A DNA stretch of 64,000 bases, from NCBI RefSeq assembly GCF_010726645.1, contig NZ_AP022563.1, positions 3,720,001 through 3,784,000 of the forward strand, written 5' to 3'. This stretch comes from Mycolicibacterium duvalii (GTDB lineage: Bacteria; Actinomycetota; Actinomycetes; Mycobacteriales; Mycobacteriaceae). Below, in pieces: positions 19,110 through 27,983 of the stretch. Under the pieces are notes generated by a model that did not search any database, was not told the origin of the DNA, and saw only the letters and a list, made by a program, of their open reading frames with translations. The position numbers were made by a program, and so were the translations under genes. How positions within the stretch are numbered: the stretch's first letter is position 1; each line of letters starts with the position of its first letter.

Positions 19110-20947
19110 CGTGCCGCCGACAGTGTCGAGTAGGCAGACCATACGGATTCCCACAGTTCATCGAACCCGTCCGGCAGCACCGGCGGCGCCCCCTCGGGAC
19201 GACGGGTTTCCGCGGCCTTCACATGTTGGATGATTCGCCGAAGATCGGCCAGGCCGCCGTGTTCGACGCCAATAGCTCGTACGAGCGTCTCAAAAATGCC
19301 ACTGCTATCCTCCGTCCACTCGACGCCGAACCCACCCGCCGAATCGAAGTTGAAAAGTCTATCTCCCCCTTCAAGGGCCAGCAGAAGCGCTAGAAGTTTC
19401 AGGAAAGCGGCCCGATCCTCCAACTGTCGGGCGATCACCGCGTCTTGGCGGCCGGGAACGTCGCCTTCAAGCAAAGCCGTGACTACCGTCGAGGCGGTAG
19501 TGCCGCGCGGATCGGTAACTCGGATGACGATGAACGGCGTGATGTCGGTCAACGCTAAGCGCTCGAACACGACAGACACACCGGGGACCATCGCGGTGTT
19601 GGCCGGACGTGTCAATAGAGTGACCCGGGCACTCATACCCTCCGGGATGCTTAAGGGGCCTTCGGCGGAAAGTCTCATGAAGTAGCCGGTTTCGGCCGAT
19701 GCGCCCTCCCCTGCCTCGACCTGGGCGAAGTACCGGCGCGCCGCCAGTACTCGTAGCGCCTGCTCGAGCTTGTGGTCTGCCAGTTCGTCTTCCGAAACCT
19801 CGGCGCTACCCACCGGCTCGAATGGAATGGTCAGCGCCCGTAGTGGTGAGGCCTCGCCGAGCAGGGCGAGCACACCGAGCTTGGTGTACGGGCCTTCGAA
19901 CTCGACAAGCATTTCTACGTTGCCGCCGAACGCAGCCTCAGTGGCGTTCGCCGAACCGACGAACAGATGCGCCCCACTCTGCCGATCAACGACATACGCC
20001 TTCGCGTGCAGGCCGACCAGAGATTCGGCCCGCGGCGTCGTCGCCAGTTCCGCCTCCGCTTGCCCCCCTTCAGTTTCCGCGTCGTCATTGGCTGCATCGT
20101 CGAGAATCAAAGCCTCGACGCGTTCTAGCGTCGCGCTGTCGAGCCGATCGAGTTGTTCGCGAAGCGCCAAAATGATCACTGATTCTGACCGCTGCGGAAG
20201 GATCCGGCGGATACCTTCGTCGCTGAGAAACGGTGAGATAATTCCGTGGCGCGTTCCCTCGAATAGCTCGCGGAGCGGCTTGGCTGTAATCTCGGGAACC
20301 CCAAAGGGGTGGAACTGCATCGATCGAACATCGCTAGGACGTTCCCACTCGACCCTGGCGACCGCGGCCGCCAGCTCATCGATTCGAGCTGCCCTGTGAT
20401 CGGGTAGTTTCTGCACGGACATTTCAGGAAGCGCCCGCACGAACGCTGCGAGCGGCGTGCTCTGTTCTGCGGGTTCGTCGCCGGCGAAGCCGTCGAGCCG
20501 CACCACCAGGTCCCAGCTACGGTCGTTGGTGAGATTGCGGCTGGCGCAGAGAAGTCGGTAGCTTCGCGCATCCCCATCGGCATACTCAAGGATCCAGACT
20601 TTCGGATGGAACAGCATCGTCGGGCGTGGCGCGCTGGCGGGGTGGATCATCGGTTCGAGAAGTGCAAATAGGTCAGAGGGCGTGCGAGGTTCGAAGATCT
20701 GGCCGGCTTGGGCGAAGACGTCGATCTTGTCCGCCGCGCGACGTACTGCGTCGAGAATCGCAATCGGGTCGCGACTCTCATGGACCCGGTGCGCCGCGAA
20801 GGCAAGTGGCACCGACAAGGCGGTGGTCAGGTCGAGGCTAAAAGTGGTTGCCACCGCGTGCGCAAGCTGAAATCCACTTGGTGGTCGTAGCTGCTCGGTG
20901 AGCGCGGCGCGGCCGTCTGGTTCAAGCACTCGCGCGCTCCAATCCAT
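19106..20947 (-). CDS. Phospholipase-D-like (PLD family) putative nuclease
   Basis: The protein has 613 residues. It contains two PLD half-sites. The first is FHPKVWILE near 112, followed by a CASRNLT stretch. The second is a canonical HxKxxxxD, HAKAYVVD, near 314, followed by GSANATEAAFGG near 333. Two such sites form one active site in PLD nucleases and phosphatidyltransferases. With helicase partners the usual role is a nuclease, as with DrmC in DISARM. It is much longer than DrmC, with about 280 C-terminal residues of unknown fold. The gene overlaps the end of the DUF6361 gene by 26 nt and shares ATGA with the helicase, so the three are almost certainly co-translated. In the first half-site Glu replaces the usual Asp (HPKVWILE), which may weaken it. 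Confidence 0.8.
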   Translation of the reverse strand: MDWSARVLEPDGRAALTEQLRPPSGFQLAHAVATTFSLDLTTALSVPLAFAAHRVHESRDPIAILDAVRRAADKIDVFAQAGQIFEPRTPSDLFALLEPMIHPASAPRPTMLFHPKVWILEYADGDARSYRLLCASRNLTNDRSWDLVVRLDGFAGDEPAEQSTPLAAFVRALPEMSVQKLPDHRAARIDELAAAVARVEWERPSDVRSMQFHPFGVPEITAKPLRELFEGTRHGIISPFLSDEGIRRILPQRSESVIILALREQLDRLDSATLERVEALILDDAANDDAETEGGQAEAELATTPRAESLVGLHAKAYVVDRQSGAHLFVGSANATEAAFGGNVEMLVEFEGPYTKLGVLALLGEASPLRALTIPFEPVGSAEVSEDELADHKLEQALRVLAARRYFAQVEAGEGASAETGYFMRLSAEGPLSIPEGMSARVTLLTRPANTAMVPGVSVVFERLALTDITPFIVIRVTDPRGTTASTVVTALLEGDVPGRQDAVIARQLEDRAAFLKLLALLLALEGGDRLFNFDSAGGFGVEWTEDSSGIFETLVRAIGVEHGGLADLRRIIQHVKAAETRRPEGAPPVLPDGFDELWESVWSAYSTLSAAR

Positions 20948-22154
20948 CGTGGATGTCCTGTATCACGGGGCGCAGCTGTGTCCACCGGTAAACGAGTCGG
21001 TTACTTCCAGATGCTCCTAGCCACGCTTGCAGCAGCCGTTTGTTCGACAGCCTTGCTTGTGCTCGCTTGTGCTCGCGCTCGCGTCGGTAGATGAAGGACC
21101 GCACGCTGTCGTTGGTTGCGAGGCCAGCTAGGTTCGCGGTACTGAGTAGATCGAGCCAGGTGTCGATGAAACGACGTGATCGGAGGTTGACGCCGGGATT
21201 CTGTTCGAGGACTCGGCGCCAGAACGCATCTCGATTCCAGGTGTGGATGTCTTGGCTAAGGCTCGGTTGCTCAGCCCACTCCTCGATCCGCTGGCGATAC
21301 CGGTCGACCGGATTGTCGACCCGGTCGAACCCCTCGTCCTCGTATGCCTCCGCCAATAGTAGGTTGTAAACGAGTGCCGCACTGTTCATGAGGATGGAGA
21401 AGCGCCGAGCGTCGTCGAGCACCTGCGCACGCTCCCCGGAGGCACCGGTGAGCACCGAATCCTCCCATGGCACTTCACTGCCGGTATCGGGACGGTGCTC
21501 CAGGGCGTACTCCAGCATGGTGCCAGGCGAGCTCGAGAGCATCCGGTCGCGCAGCCATGCCGCTTCACTCTGGGGCATGGCGAACCCGCCCGGCACCTCG
21601 GCTGGAAACCCGCTCGGAACAGTGGGCAGCGTGGCATGGAAGGCGCCGGTGTGCCAGCTGTTAGCGACCTCGTCATCGAAGTCCGCGGCCGTCCGGCGCG
21701 GGTGTGCGCGATCGATTTCGGCCATGATTGCGTCAGCCCTGCTGAGAGCGGGATCGCTGAGGACGCCGTGGGTCCCCATGGCGCCCCAATACAGAGTGGA
21801 CGGCAGGTTCTTCAGCGCAAAACCAACGTTCGCGCCAATCACTCCGTCCTTCTCGCCTGCGTCGAGTAGTCCGCGAATCAAGCGACGTTCGTTGTAGTCA
21901 GCGGCCGCCGTCGCCTTATCGACGTCGTTGCGCGCTTTGGCTGCGGTGCGGAAGCACCACGGTATAAGGAGGAAGTAGCGCGCGCGCGTGAACAGCGTCG
22001 ACGTTCCCGGCCATAGCAAGTCGCTCAGGGCGTCGCGAACTTGGCCAATGCCGAGCTCGTCGCGACTTTCACGCTCGCTGAATAAGTTGACGATCTCGCG
22101 CATCCGGCGCTGATCCTCACTCGACGCGTCAAGCCACGCGATCAACGACGGCAT
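20922..22154 (-). CDS. DUF6361 family protein, first gene of the defence operon
   Basis: The protein has 410 residues and opens with MPSLIAWLDASSEDQRRM, followed by ESRDELGIGQVRDALSDLLWPGTSTL and an aromatic RARYFLLIPW segment. This is the pattern I recall for DUF6361, a family found next to PLD proteins and helicases in putative defence loci. No catalytic motif is visible. A strong ribosome binding site (GGGGGAGG) lies five bases before the ATG. It is the promoter-proximal gene of the eight-gene block, so the promoter should be in 22155-22250. Its role is unknown. A sensor or structural adaptor for the PLD-helicase pair is plausible but is inference. Confidence 0.75.
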   Translation of the reverse strand: MPSLIAWLDASSEDQRRMREIVNLFSERESRDELGIGQVRDALSDLLWPGTSTLFTRARYFLLIPWCFRTAAKARNDVDKATAAADYNERRLIRGLLDAGEKDGVIGANVGFALKNLPSTLYWGAMGTHGVLSDPALSRADAIMAEIDRAHPRRTAADFDDEVANSWHTGAFHATLPTVPSGFPAEVPGGFAMPQSEAAWLRDRMLSSSPGTMLEYALEHRPDTGSEVPWEDSVLTGASGERAQVLDDARRFSILMNSAALVYNLLLAEAYEDEGFDRVDNPVDRYRQRIEEWAEQPSLSQDIHTWNRDAFWRRVLEQNPGVNLRSRRFIDTWLDLLSTANLAGLATNDSVRSFIYRREREHKRAQARLSNKRLLQAWLGASGSNRLVYRWTQLRPVIQDIHDGLERASA

Positions 22155-22472
22155 GGAGCCTCCCCCGGTGAACCCACAAAGTCACGGTATCTCGAAGGCG
22201 TCTTTCGCGGCATGTTGATTGCCGTCAGGACGACCGCGTCGCCCAGTGCCGCGCCGCTTTATAAGATTCTCTCGATTCGCCTGGAAAAGGTAGGGAGCGT
22301 CTACACCAGCCCTATTAGCACCGTCCGCTATGTGCATGGTCTGTGTCGGGAAATCGTTCGGTCTAACAACCCGTCGTTCGATTGGGATTGCGCTGCGGTC
22401 TACGTGGCGATCGCGTGAATGACCTACTGCCCACATGACCTACTGCCCCTGGAACCGCACGGTCTAGCCTTT
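22155..22472. other. Gene-free spacer at the right boundary of the defence island
   Basis: This 318-bp stretch separates the start of the DUF6361 gene from the end of the S15-like hydrolase gene. Read on the minus strand it must hold the promoter of the island. TACCGT lies about 30 bases before the ATG and could be a mycobacterial -10 (TANNNT), but no -35 is convincing. Short open frames on both strands lack a ribosome site and any recognisable content. A 14-bp tandem repeat is present near the hydrolase end. Confidence 0.5.
22419..22448. repeat. Two direct copies of a 14-bp sequence at the island boundary
   Basis: ATGACCTACTGCCC occurs at 22419-22432 and again at 22435-22448, a 16-bp period. 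It lies about 25 bp past the stop codon of the S15-like hydrolase gene. It could be a duplication scar, a regulatory site or chance. No second copy was noticed elsewhere in the window. Confidence 0.6.
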
Positions 22473-24689
22473 TCACGCCGCTACCCCCACCACCTGCGCC
22501 GCCGCCAGCGTCGGCAGCTCCAGCGACATTCCCTCCACGCTGACCGTCCCCCAGGAGTAGAAGTTCACGAATTGGAACGCCGAGGTCACCAGCTGCAGCG
22601 TCAGCGACTCGCCGGGCCGCAGGGTGTGCGCGATGTGCTCCATCGAGAACGTCACCGTGCGGGATTCTCCATCCAGCACAACGGGAATCGGCGTTACCTG
22701 GTTGCCCAGCACCAGGCCGGTGCGGTTGTCGACCAGCTGGGCGTAGACATGCTCGGCGTTGCCGGTGCCCGAGTAGGTCAGCGTCAGCTCCGGCGCGCCG
22801 ATCAGGTGGGTGAACTCGGTGGCGTCGGGCACGCGCAGGTTCACCGCGTTCAGCGCCGGCGCACCCGACGCCAACCCCATGATCGCGGGCACCAGACCGC
22901 GGGTGATGACCCACGGGTTCGGTCCCGAGCCACCCAGCAGCGGGATATATCCGATCCTGCGGGTGCGCGTCGACACAGCCGTGACCGATTCGCCGGTGCT
23001 CACCGGGTAGGTGTCCGAGGAATACCAGTCACCGCGCTGGTCGACCCACTCGAATTGCGGTCCTGGATCAACACTTTCGTCGCCCTTGACGTAGCGGTCC
23101 AGCCACTCCATCGTCTCGCGCCACACCACCTGCCCGTCGTTGCGGCTGCTCAGGCACGCACCATGCCCGCCGCAGAACCACACCACCTTCGTCGTGGTGC
23201 CCGCCGCGATCAGCGCCGTGGCGTTGAGGTCGGCGTGGGCCAGCGGCACCAGCGTGTCGACGGTGCCCTGCATCAACAGGGTCGGCGCGGTGATCTCGTC
23301 GAGCCGGTCGGCGAAGTTGAGGCTGTTGAACAGGTCGATGTCGGACTGGCTGGCCTCGCCGGTGAGCACCGCACCGATCACCGCCGGCAGCACCCGCTCG
23401 TTGGGTCGCGCCCCGGTGATAGTGAGCAGTGCGCTCAGGAACGTGCCCCACACGCTGCTCACAGCCTGCCGCGGAAAAATCGCGTCCACCAGGCTGTTCC
23501 ACGCGATGGTCGGCACGATTGCGCCGATGCGGCGGTCGGCGATCGCGGCGGAGAACTGCACCCCGCCGCCGTAGGACACCCCCACCATCCCGATCTTGGG
23601 GTCCCCGTCGACCGTCTGCACCGCGTCCAGCGTGGACAGCCAGCTGATGATGTGCGAGATGTCGCGGCCCTCGAAGTCCGGCGACTGCAACTGCATCCGG
23701 CCCCCGGAGTTCCACTCCCCGCGCGGATCCCAGCTCACCACGTTGTAACCCTCTTCGCGCAGCCGCCCCACCCCGACCACGTCGTAGGGCAGGAAACTGT
23801 CGAGCCGATTGTTCAACGACGTCGCCCCCGGCAACCCCACGCCGGGACCGTTGAGCACCGTCGGTGCCGCCTCGCCCGCCTGCAGCCCCTTGGCCGGCAT
23901 GAAGTGCACGTAGATCTCGGCGCCGTCGAACGACGTCACCTTGTAACTGCGCGCCCGGGGCGAACCGGGCGCGGCGGCGTGGTCGATCGGGAACCCGAAC
24001 AGCGGATGCAGGATCTCCGACAGGAACGGGGTGGCGTGGAGCAGCTGCACGATCGGCGTCATCACGAATCGCCCGACCACCGGCACCATCTGCAGCCACT
24101 GCAGCGGCGCGGTTATCTCGCGCACCTGCACGTCGGTCGGGAGTTCATAGTCATCGGCGGCTAGGCTGGTCGTCACCTGCGGGCCGGCCGCCGTCTCCTC
24201 ATCCGTTCGGACCCGCGCCGTCGCAAGCGCGCTGAGCGCCACCGCGGCCTGCGCGGGCTCCTCGCCGTCGGCGCCGACGTCATCCCCAGCCACGACGGTC
24301 GAGACCGGAGCCGCGACAGGCTCGGCCTCGTCCTCCGACCCCTCCTCGGCGACGGGTACGACTTCCTCGAGAACGTCGACGACCCCAGGCTCGGCAGCCG
24401 CGACATCGACCTCGGTGACGTCGGCCTTCTCCCGCTCGGTTCCCCGCCGCGCGTCCCGCCGCTCCCCGGTCGCCCGCTCGGCCCGCGGCGACCCGGACTC
24501 CGAGGTCTGCGACGACCTCGCCGACGACACCGACGAGCCCCCGTCGTCGGCGAGCGCCGCGCCGGCCCCCGCCAGAATCGCCGCCCCGATCCCCAGAGCG
24601 ACCGCCAACCCACCGACCCGACCCACGCAGTCCCCCGCAGCCACGGCTTCCTGCTTACCGTGCGCACCGGCCCTCCGGATGCGGTTCAC
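22473..24689 (-). CDS. Secreted S15/CocE-like alpha/beta hydrolase (copy 1)
   Basis: The protein has 738 residues. The N-terminus has a glycine/alanine-rich hydrophobic stretch (CVGRVGGLAVALGIGAAILA) ending in ALADDG, which suggests export. An acidic, low-complexity linker to about residue 180 follows. The catalytic part is an X-Pro dipeptidyl-peptidase S15/CocE-type alpha/beta hydrolase. The nucleophile elbow is GVSYGGG, the probable acid lies in QGTVDTLVPLAHAD, and the histidine is in WFCGGHGACLS. A C-terminal beta-rich domain ends the chain. Substrate is unknown. It has a close paralogue at 55275-57755 with the same N-terminal module and catalytic blocks. The gene diverges from the penicillin-binding protein gene with only 86 bp between, so the two promoters must lie back to back there. 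Confidence 0.8.
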   Translation of the reverse strand: MNRIRRAGAHGKQEAVAAGDCVGRVGGLAVALGIGAAILAGAGAALADDGGSSVSSARSSQTSESGSPRAERATGERRDARRGTEREKADVTEVDVAAAEPGVVDVLEEVVPVAEEGSEDEAEPVAAPVSTVVAGDDVGADGEEPAQAAVALSALATARVRTDEETAAGPQVTTSLAADDYELPTDVQVREITAPLQWLQMVPVVGRFVMTPIVQLLHATPFLSEILHPLFGFPIDHAAAPGSPRARSYKVTSFDGAEIYVHFMPAKGLQAGEAAPTVLNGPGVGLPGATSLNNRLDSFLPYDVVGVGRLREEGYNVVSWDPRGEWNSGGRMQLQSPDFEGRDISHIISWLSTLDAVQTVDGDPKIGMVGVSYGGGVQFSAAIADRRIGAIVPTIAWNSLVDAIFPRQAVSSVWGTFLSALLTITGARPNERVLPAVIGAVLTGEASQSDIDLFNSLNFADRLDEITAPTLLMQGTVDTLVPLAHADLNATALIAAGTTTKVVWFCGGHGACLSSRNDGQVVWRETMEWLDRYVKGDESVDPGPQFEWVDQRGDWYSSDTYPVSTGESVTAVSTRTRRIGYIPLLGGSGPNPWVITRGLVPAIMGLASGAPALNAVNLRVPDATEFTHLIGAPELTLTYSGTGNAEHVYAQLVDNRTGLVLGNQVTPIPVVLDGESRTVTFSMEHIAHTLRPGESLTLQLVTSAFQFVNFYSWGTVSVEGMSLELPTLAAAQVVGVAA

Positions 24690-24775
24690 GGATCTACGAC
24701 CAGCGCGTCAATATCGGTTTGGGCCCTCCGTCCGATCCAGCCCGCGGCCCCGCGCGCCGCCCCTAAGCTGGCGCC

Positions 24776-27289
24776 ATGCGCGGCAGGGGTCGGGCTCCAG
24801 GGGTCGTCGTCGCCCAGCTGGCAGGGTGTTGTCTGCTGGCCGGGCTGCTCGTCGCTGCGCTGATGTTCCCGTTCGTCGGCGGCGTCGGAGCCACGCTGAT
24901 GGGCGTATCCGACTCTGCCAGCGCGGAATCCACGCAGCTCATCGAAGGCGAAGCGCCGCTGGTCTCGACCATGGTGGACGCCGAGGGCACCCCGATCGCG
25001 TGGCTCTACGAGCAGCGCCGCTGGGAGGTCCCCAGCCACCGGATCGCCAACACCATCAAGCTGGCCATCGTCGCGATCGAGGACAAACGCTTCACCGAAC
25101 ACAACGGCGTCGACTGGCAGGGCACCCTGACCGGCCTGACCGGATACCTGCGCGGCGACCTGTCCACCCGCGGCGGGTCCACCATCGAGCAGCAGTACGC
25201 CAAGAACTTCAACCTGCTGGTCACCGCGCAGACCAACGCCGAGCGCCGCGCCGCCGTGGAGATCAGCCCGGCCCGCAAGCTGCGTGAGATCCGGGCGGCC
25301 CTGGCGCTGAACGCCGCGCTGCCCAAATCGGAGATCCTGGCCCGTTACCTGAACTTGGTGTCGTTCGGCAACGGCGCCTACGGAGTGCAGGACGCCGCGC
25401 GCACCTACTTCGGCGTCAACGCCGCCGACCTCAACTGGCAGCAGGCCGCCCTGCTGGCCGGCATGGTGCGCTCCCCCACCTCGCTTGACCCCTACACCAA
25501 CCCCGACGCGGCGCTGCAACGGCGAAACCTGGTGCTGAACACCATGATCGCGAACCTGCCCGCCCAGGCCGACGAACTGCGCGCCGCCAAGGCCAAACCG
25601 CTGGGCGTGCTGCCCCGGCCCGACCCGCTGCCGCAGGGCTGCATCGCCGCGCGCGACCGCGCGTTCTTCTGCGACTACGCGCTGCAGTTTCTGGCCCGCG
25701 CCGGGCTGAGCAAGCAGGACGTCGCCCGCAACGGCTACCTGATCCGCACCACCCTGGACCCGAAGGTGCAGCGCAGCGTCAAGAGCGCCGTCGACGAACT
25801 GGCCGACCCGACCGCCGTCGGCGTGGCCAGCGTGATGAGCGTGATCACCCCCGGCAAGGACCGCCACGACGTCGTCGCGATGGCCGACAACCGCACCTAC
25901 GGGCTAGACCTGGCCGCCGGCCAGACCGTGCAGCCGCAGCCGTTCTCCCTCGTCGGCGACGGCGCCGGCTCCATCTTCAAGATCTTCACCACCGCCGCCG
26001 CGCTGGAGATGGGCCTGGGCATCAACGCCACCCTCGACGTGCCCCAGACCTTCCGGGCCACCGGGCTGGGCGACAGCGCCGACCCGGGCTGTCCACCCAA
26101 GACCTGGTGCGTGCGCAACGTGGCCGGGTTCGCCGGCCAGATGAACGTCACCGATGCGCTGGCCAAGTCGCCCAACACCGCGTTCGCGAAGCTGATCGCC
26201 CAGATCGGGGTGCCGCGCGCGGTCGATATGGCGGTCCGGTTGGGGCTGCGGTCCTACGCCGAACCGGGCACCGCCCGCGACTACGACCCCGAGTCCAACG
26301 AGAGCCTCGCCGACTTCGTCAAGCGGCAGAACCTCGGGTCCTTCACGCTGGGCCCGCTCGAGCTCAACCCGCTTGAACTGTCCAATGTCGGCGCGACGCT
26401 GGCCTCAGGCGGCATGTGGTGCCCGCCCAACCCGATCGACGCGGTGTTCGACCGGCACGGCGCCGAGGTGGAGCTGCAGACCCAGGCCTGCGAGCAGGTC
26501 GTGCCCGAGGGCCTGGCCAACACGCTGGCCAATGCGCTGGGCAAGGACCACACGGGTGGCACCGCCACCGGCGCGGCGGGCTCGGTCGGCTGGGATCTGC
26601 CGATGGCGGGCAAGACCGGCACCACCGAGTCGCACCGGTCGTCGGGCTTCCTCGGCTTCACCAACCGCTACGCCGCCGCGAACTACGTCTTCGACGACTC
26701 GCCGACCCCGACGGGTCTGTGCTCCTACCCGCTGCGCAAATGCGGGAGCGGCAACGTCTACGGCGGCACCGAACCCGCCCGCACCTGGTATCTGGCGATG
26801 GACCCGATCGCCGAGGACTTCGGCCCGATCACCATGCCGCCGACCGATCCGCGCTACGTCGACGGCGGCCCCGGCAGCGAGGTGCCCGGCGTGGCCGGCA
26901 TGAAACTCGACGCGGCCCGGAAGAAGTTGGCCGACGCCGGTTTTCAGGTCGCCCCGGAACCGACCGCGGTGAACAGCGGGTCCCCGCGGGGCGCGGTCAT
27001 CGGCACCACGCCACGCGGACGCACGATTCCCGGGTCGATCGTCACGATCCTCACCAGCACCGGGATCGCCCCGGCGCCGGTGTACCAACCGCCGCCGCCC
27101 AGCGAGGCGCCCCCACCGCCACCACCCGACGCGCCCCCGCCCCCGCCGCCACCGGCCAACGTCATCCAGATTCCCGGTCTGCCGCCCATCGTGCTGCCGT
27201 GGGCGGCACCGCCTCCCCCGCCACCACCGCCACCTGCACCGCCGCCGCCACCTGCACCGCCGCCATTACCTCCACCGCCGCCGGCGTGA
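24776..27289 (+). CDS. Class A penicillin-binding protein, PonA2/PonA3 type, with PASTA domain
   Basis: The protein has 837 residues. One N-terminal membrane segment (LAGCCLLAGLLVAALMFPF) anchors it. The glycosyltransferase domain shows the EDKRFTEHNG and RGGSTIEQQY motifs, with the catalytic glutamate in the first. The transpeptidase domain shows SIFK (SxxK nucleophile), SPNTA (SxN) and GKTGTTE (KTG). A single PASTA domain (VPGVAGMKLDAARKKLADAG onward) and a poly-proline tail follow. It polymerises and cross-links peptidoglycan outside the membrane. As I recall M. tuberculosis PonA2, the match is close along the whole length, including PASTA and the Pro tail. The usual ponA2 neighbour whiB4 is not here, so this may be the PonA3 paralogue of rapid growers. 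The C-terminal PPPP blocks are encoded by imperfect ccg/cca repeats at about 27085-27287. Confidence 0.93.
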   Translation: MRGRGRAPGVVVAQLAGCCLLAGLLVAALMFPFVGGVGATLMGVSDSASAESTQLIEGEAPLVSTMVDAEGTPIAWLYEQRRWEVPSHRIANTIKLAIVAIEDKRFTEHNGVDWQGTLTGLTGYLRGDLSTRGGSTIEQQYAKNFNLLVTAQTNAERRAAVEISPARKLREIRAALALNAALPKSEILARYLNLVSFGNGAYGVQDAARTYFGVNAADLNWQQAALLAGMVRSPTSLDPYTNPDAALQRRNLVLNTMIANLPAQADELRAAKAKPLGVLPRPDPLPQGCIAARDRAFFCDYALQFLARAGLSKQDVARNGYLIRTTLDPKVQRSVKSAVDELADPTAVGVASVMSVITPGKDRHDVVAMADNRTYGLDLAAGQTVQPQPFSLVGDGAGSIFKIFTTAAALEMGLGINATLDVPQTFRATGLGDSADPGCPPKTWCVRNVAGFAGQMNVTDALAKSPNTAFAKLIAQIGVPRAVDMAVRLGLRSYAEPGTARDYDPESNESLADFVKRQNLGSFTLGPLELNPLELSNVGATLASGGMWCPPNPIDAVFDRHGAEVELQTQACEQVVPEGLANTLANALGKDHTGGTATGAAGSVGWDLPMAGKTGTTESHRSSGFLGFTNRYAAANYVFDDSPTPTGLCSYPLRKCGSGNVYGGTEPARTWYLAMDPIAEDFGPITMPPTDPRYVDGGPGSEVPGVAGMKLDAARKKLADAGFQVAPEPTAVNSGSPRGAVIGTTPRGRTIPGSIVTILTSTGIAPAPVYQPPPPSEAPPPPPPDAPPPPPPPANVIQIPGLPPIVLPWAAPPPPPPPPPAPPPPPAPPPLPPPPPA

Positions 27290-27329
27290 CGGTTGTCCAG
27301 CGCGGAACGTGCCGGGTCGCTGCTCAGGA

Positions 27330-27977
27330 TTACGTCGACGGAATCACGGTCGGGACCGCGACGTCATCGGAGGCCACGCTTCCGGGGAAGCATGGTGAGA
27401 TACCGCTGATCGTCGGCGGATGACCGGGCGGGGTGGAGGATTCGATCTGCAGCCGGTATCCATCGGGGCCGTAGCCGAACTGGTTGGGGCGAGGAAAATC
27501 ATCGCGTTCGAACACGTGCCAGCCCCAGCTCCGCCAGATATCGCCGACCTCACTGATGACCCCGGCAGCGTCCGCACCCTCGGGCAGCAGCACCTGCCGC
27601 ACATCGGTGAACATCATCTCGGGCTTGTCCGACCCGGTGGGCAGGTCATCGCACGAACGATTGCCGTTGCCCACCCGATACCGCGTGGCGTCGAGCCGGG
27701 TGCCCGCGGGCAACGCCTCGACCGTCCGGGTCAGGTAGCCGATCACCGTATCTTGGGCTTGCTGTTGACTTGTCGGGATCAGCGGTTCGAGTTCCCAACC
27801 GGGAGGAGGCGGCGGAGCGGACGTCATCGAAGGTCCTCCAATGTCGGTGGCGCCTGTGGGGGTCGGCGGCCCAATGTCACCCTGGTCGCCACTGCACGCA
27901 CTCACGACGACGACGAGAAGCGCGGCCGCCACGAGGGCATTCGTCGGACGAGGTCTACGTCGGATGGTTCGCATCAC
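27330..27977 (-). CDS. Putative secreted lipoprotein
   Basis: The protein has 215 residues. An arginine-rich start, a hydrophobic stretch (ALVAAALLVVVVSACSG) and a lipobox VSAC make it a lipoprotein, anchored through its cysteine on the outer face of the membrane. The mature part has conserved-looking aromatic and Cys residues (RSCDDLP, WRSWGWHVFERDD, SPCFPG), which could form one disulphide. No enzyme motif is seen. The GTG start at 27977 has GGGAGG about 10 bases upstream, and ATG at 27974 is an alternative. It follows the DUF1023-type hydrolase gene by 6 nt and is probably co-transcribed with it. Confidence 0.75.
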   Translation of the reverse strand: MMRTIRRRPRPTNALVAAALLVVVVSACSGDQGDIGPPTPTGATDIGGPSMTSAPPPPPGWELEPLIPTSQQQAQDTVIGYLTRTVEALPAGTRLDATRYRVGNGNRSCDDLPTGSDKPEMMFTDVRQVLLPEGADAAGVISEVGDIWRSWGWHVFERDDFPRPNQFGYGPDGYRLQIESSTPPGHPPTISGISPCFPGSVASDDVAVPTVIPST

Positions 27978-27983
27978 AACCGA

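Noticed and set aside
19110-19154. A longer start for the SNF2-like helicase at 19154
   Set aside because: The start at 19109 gives an ATGA overlap with the PLD stop, so the extra 15 residues are unlikely.
1-22154. Assignment as BREX/Pgl or as a type I restriction system
   Set aside because: No PglZ, BrxC or HsdS/HsdR-like genes are seen. The methylase sits with DrmD-like and DUF1998 helicases instead.
22360-22400. A T-loop-like GTTCGATT that hinted at a tRNA fragment as an attachment site
   Set aside because: The flanking bases do not pair as a T stem, and no other arm is present.
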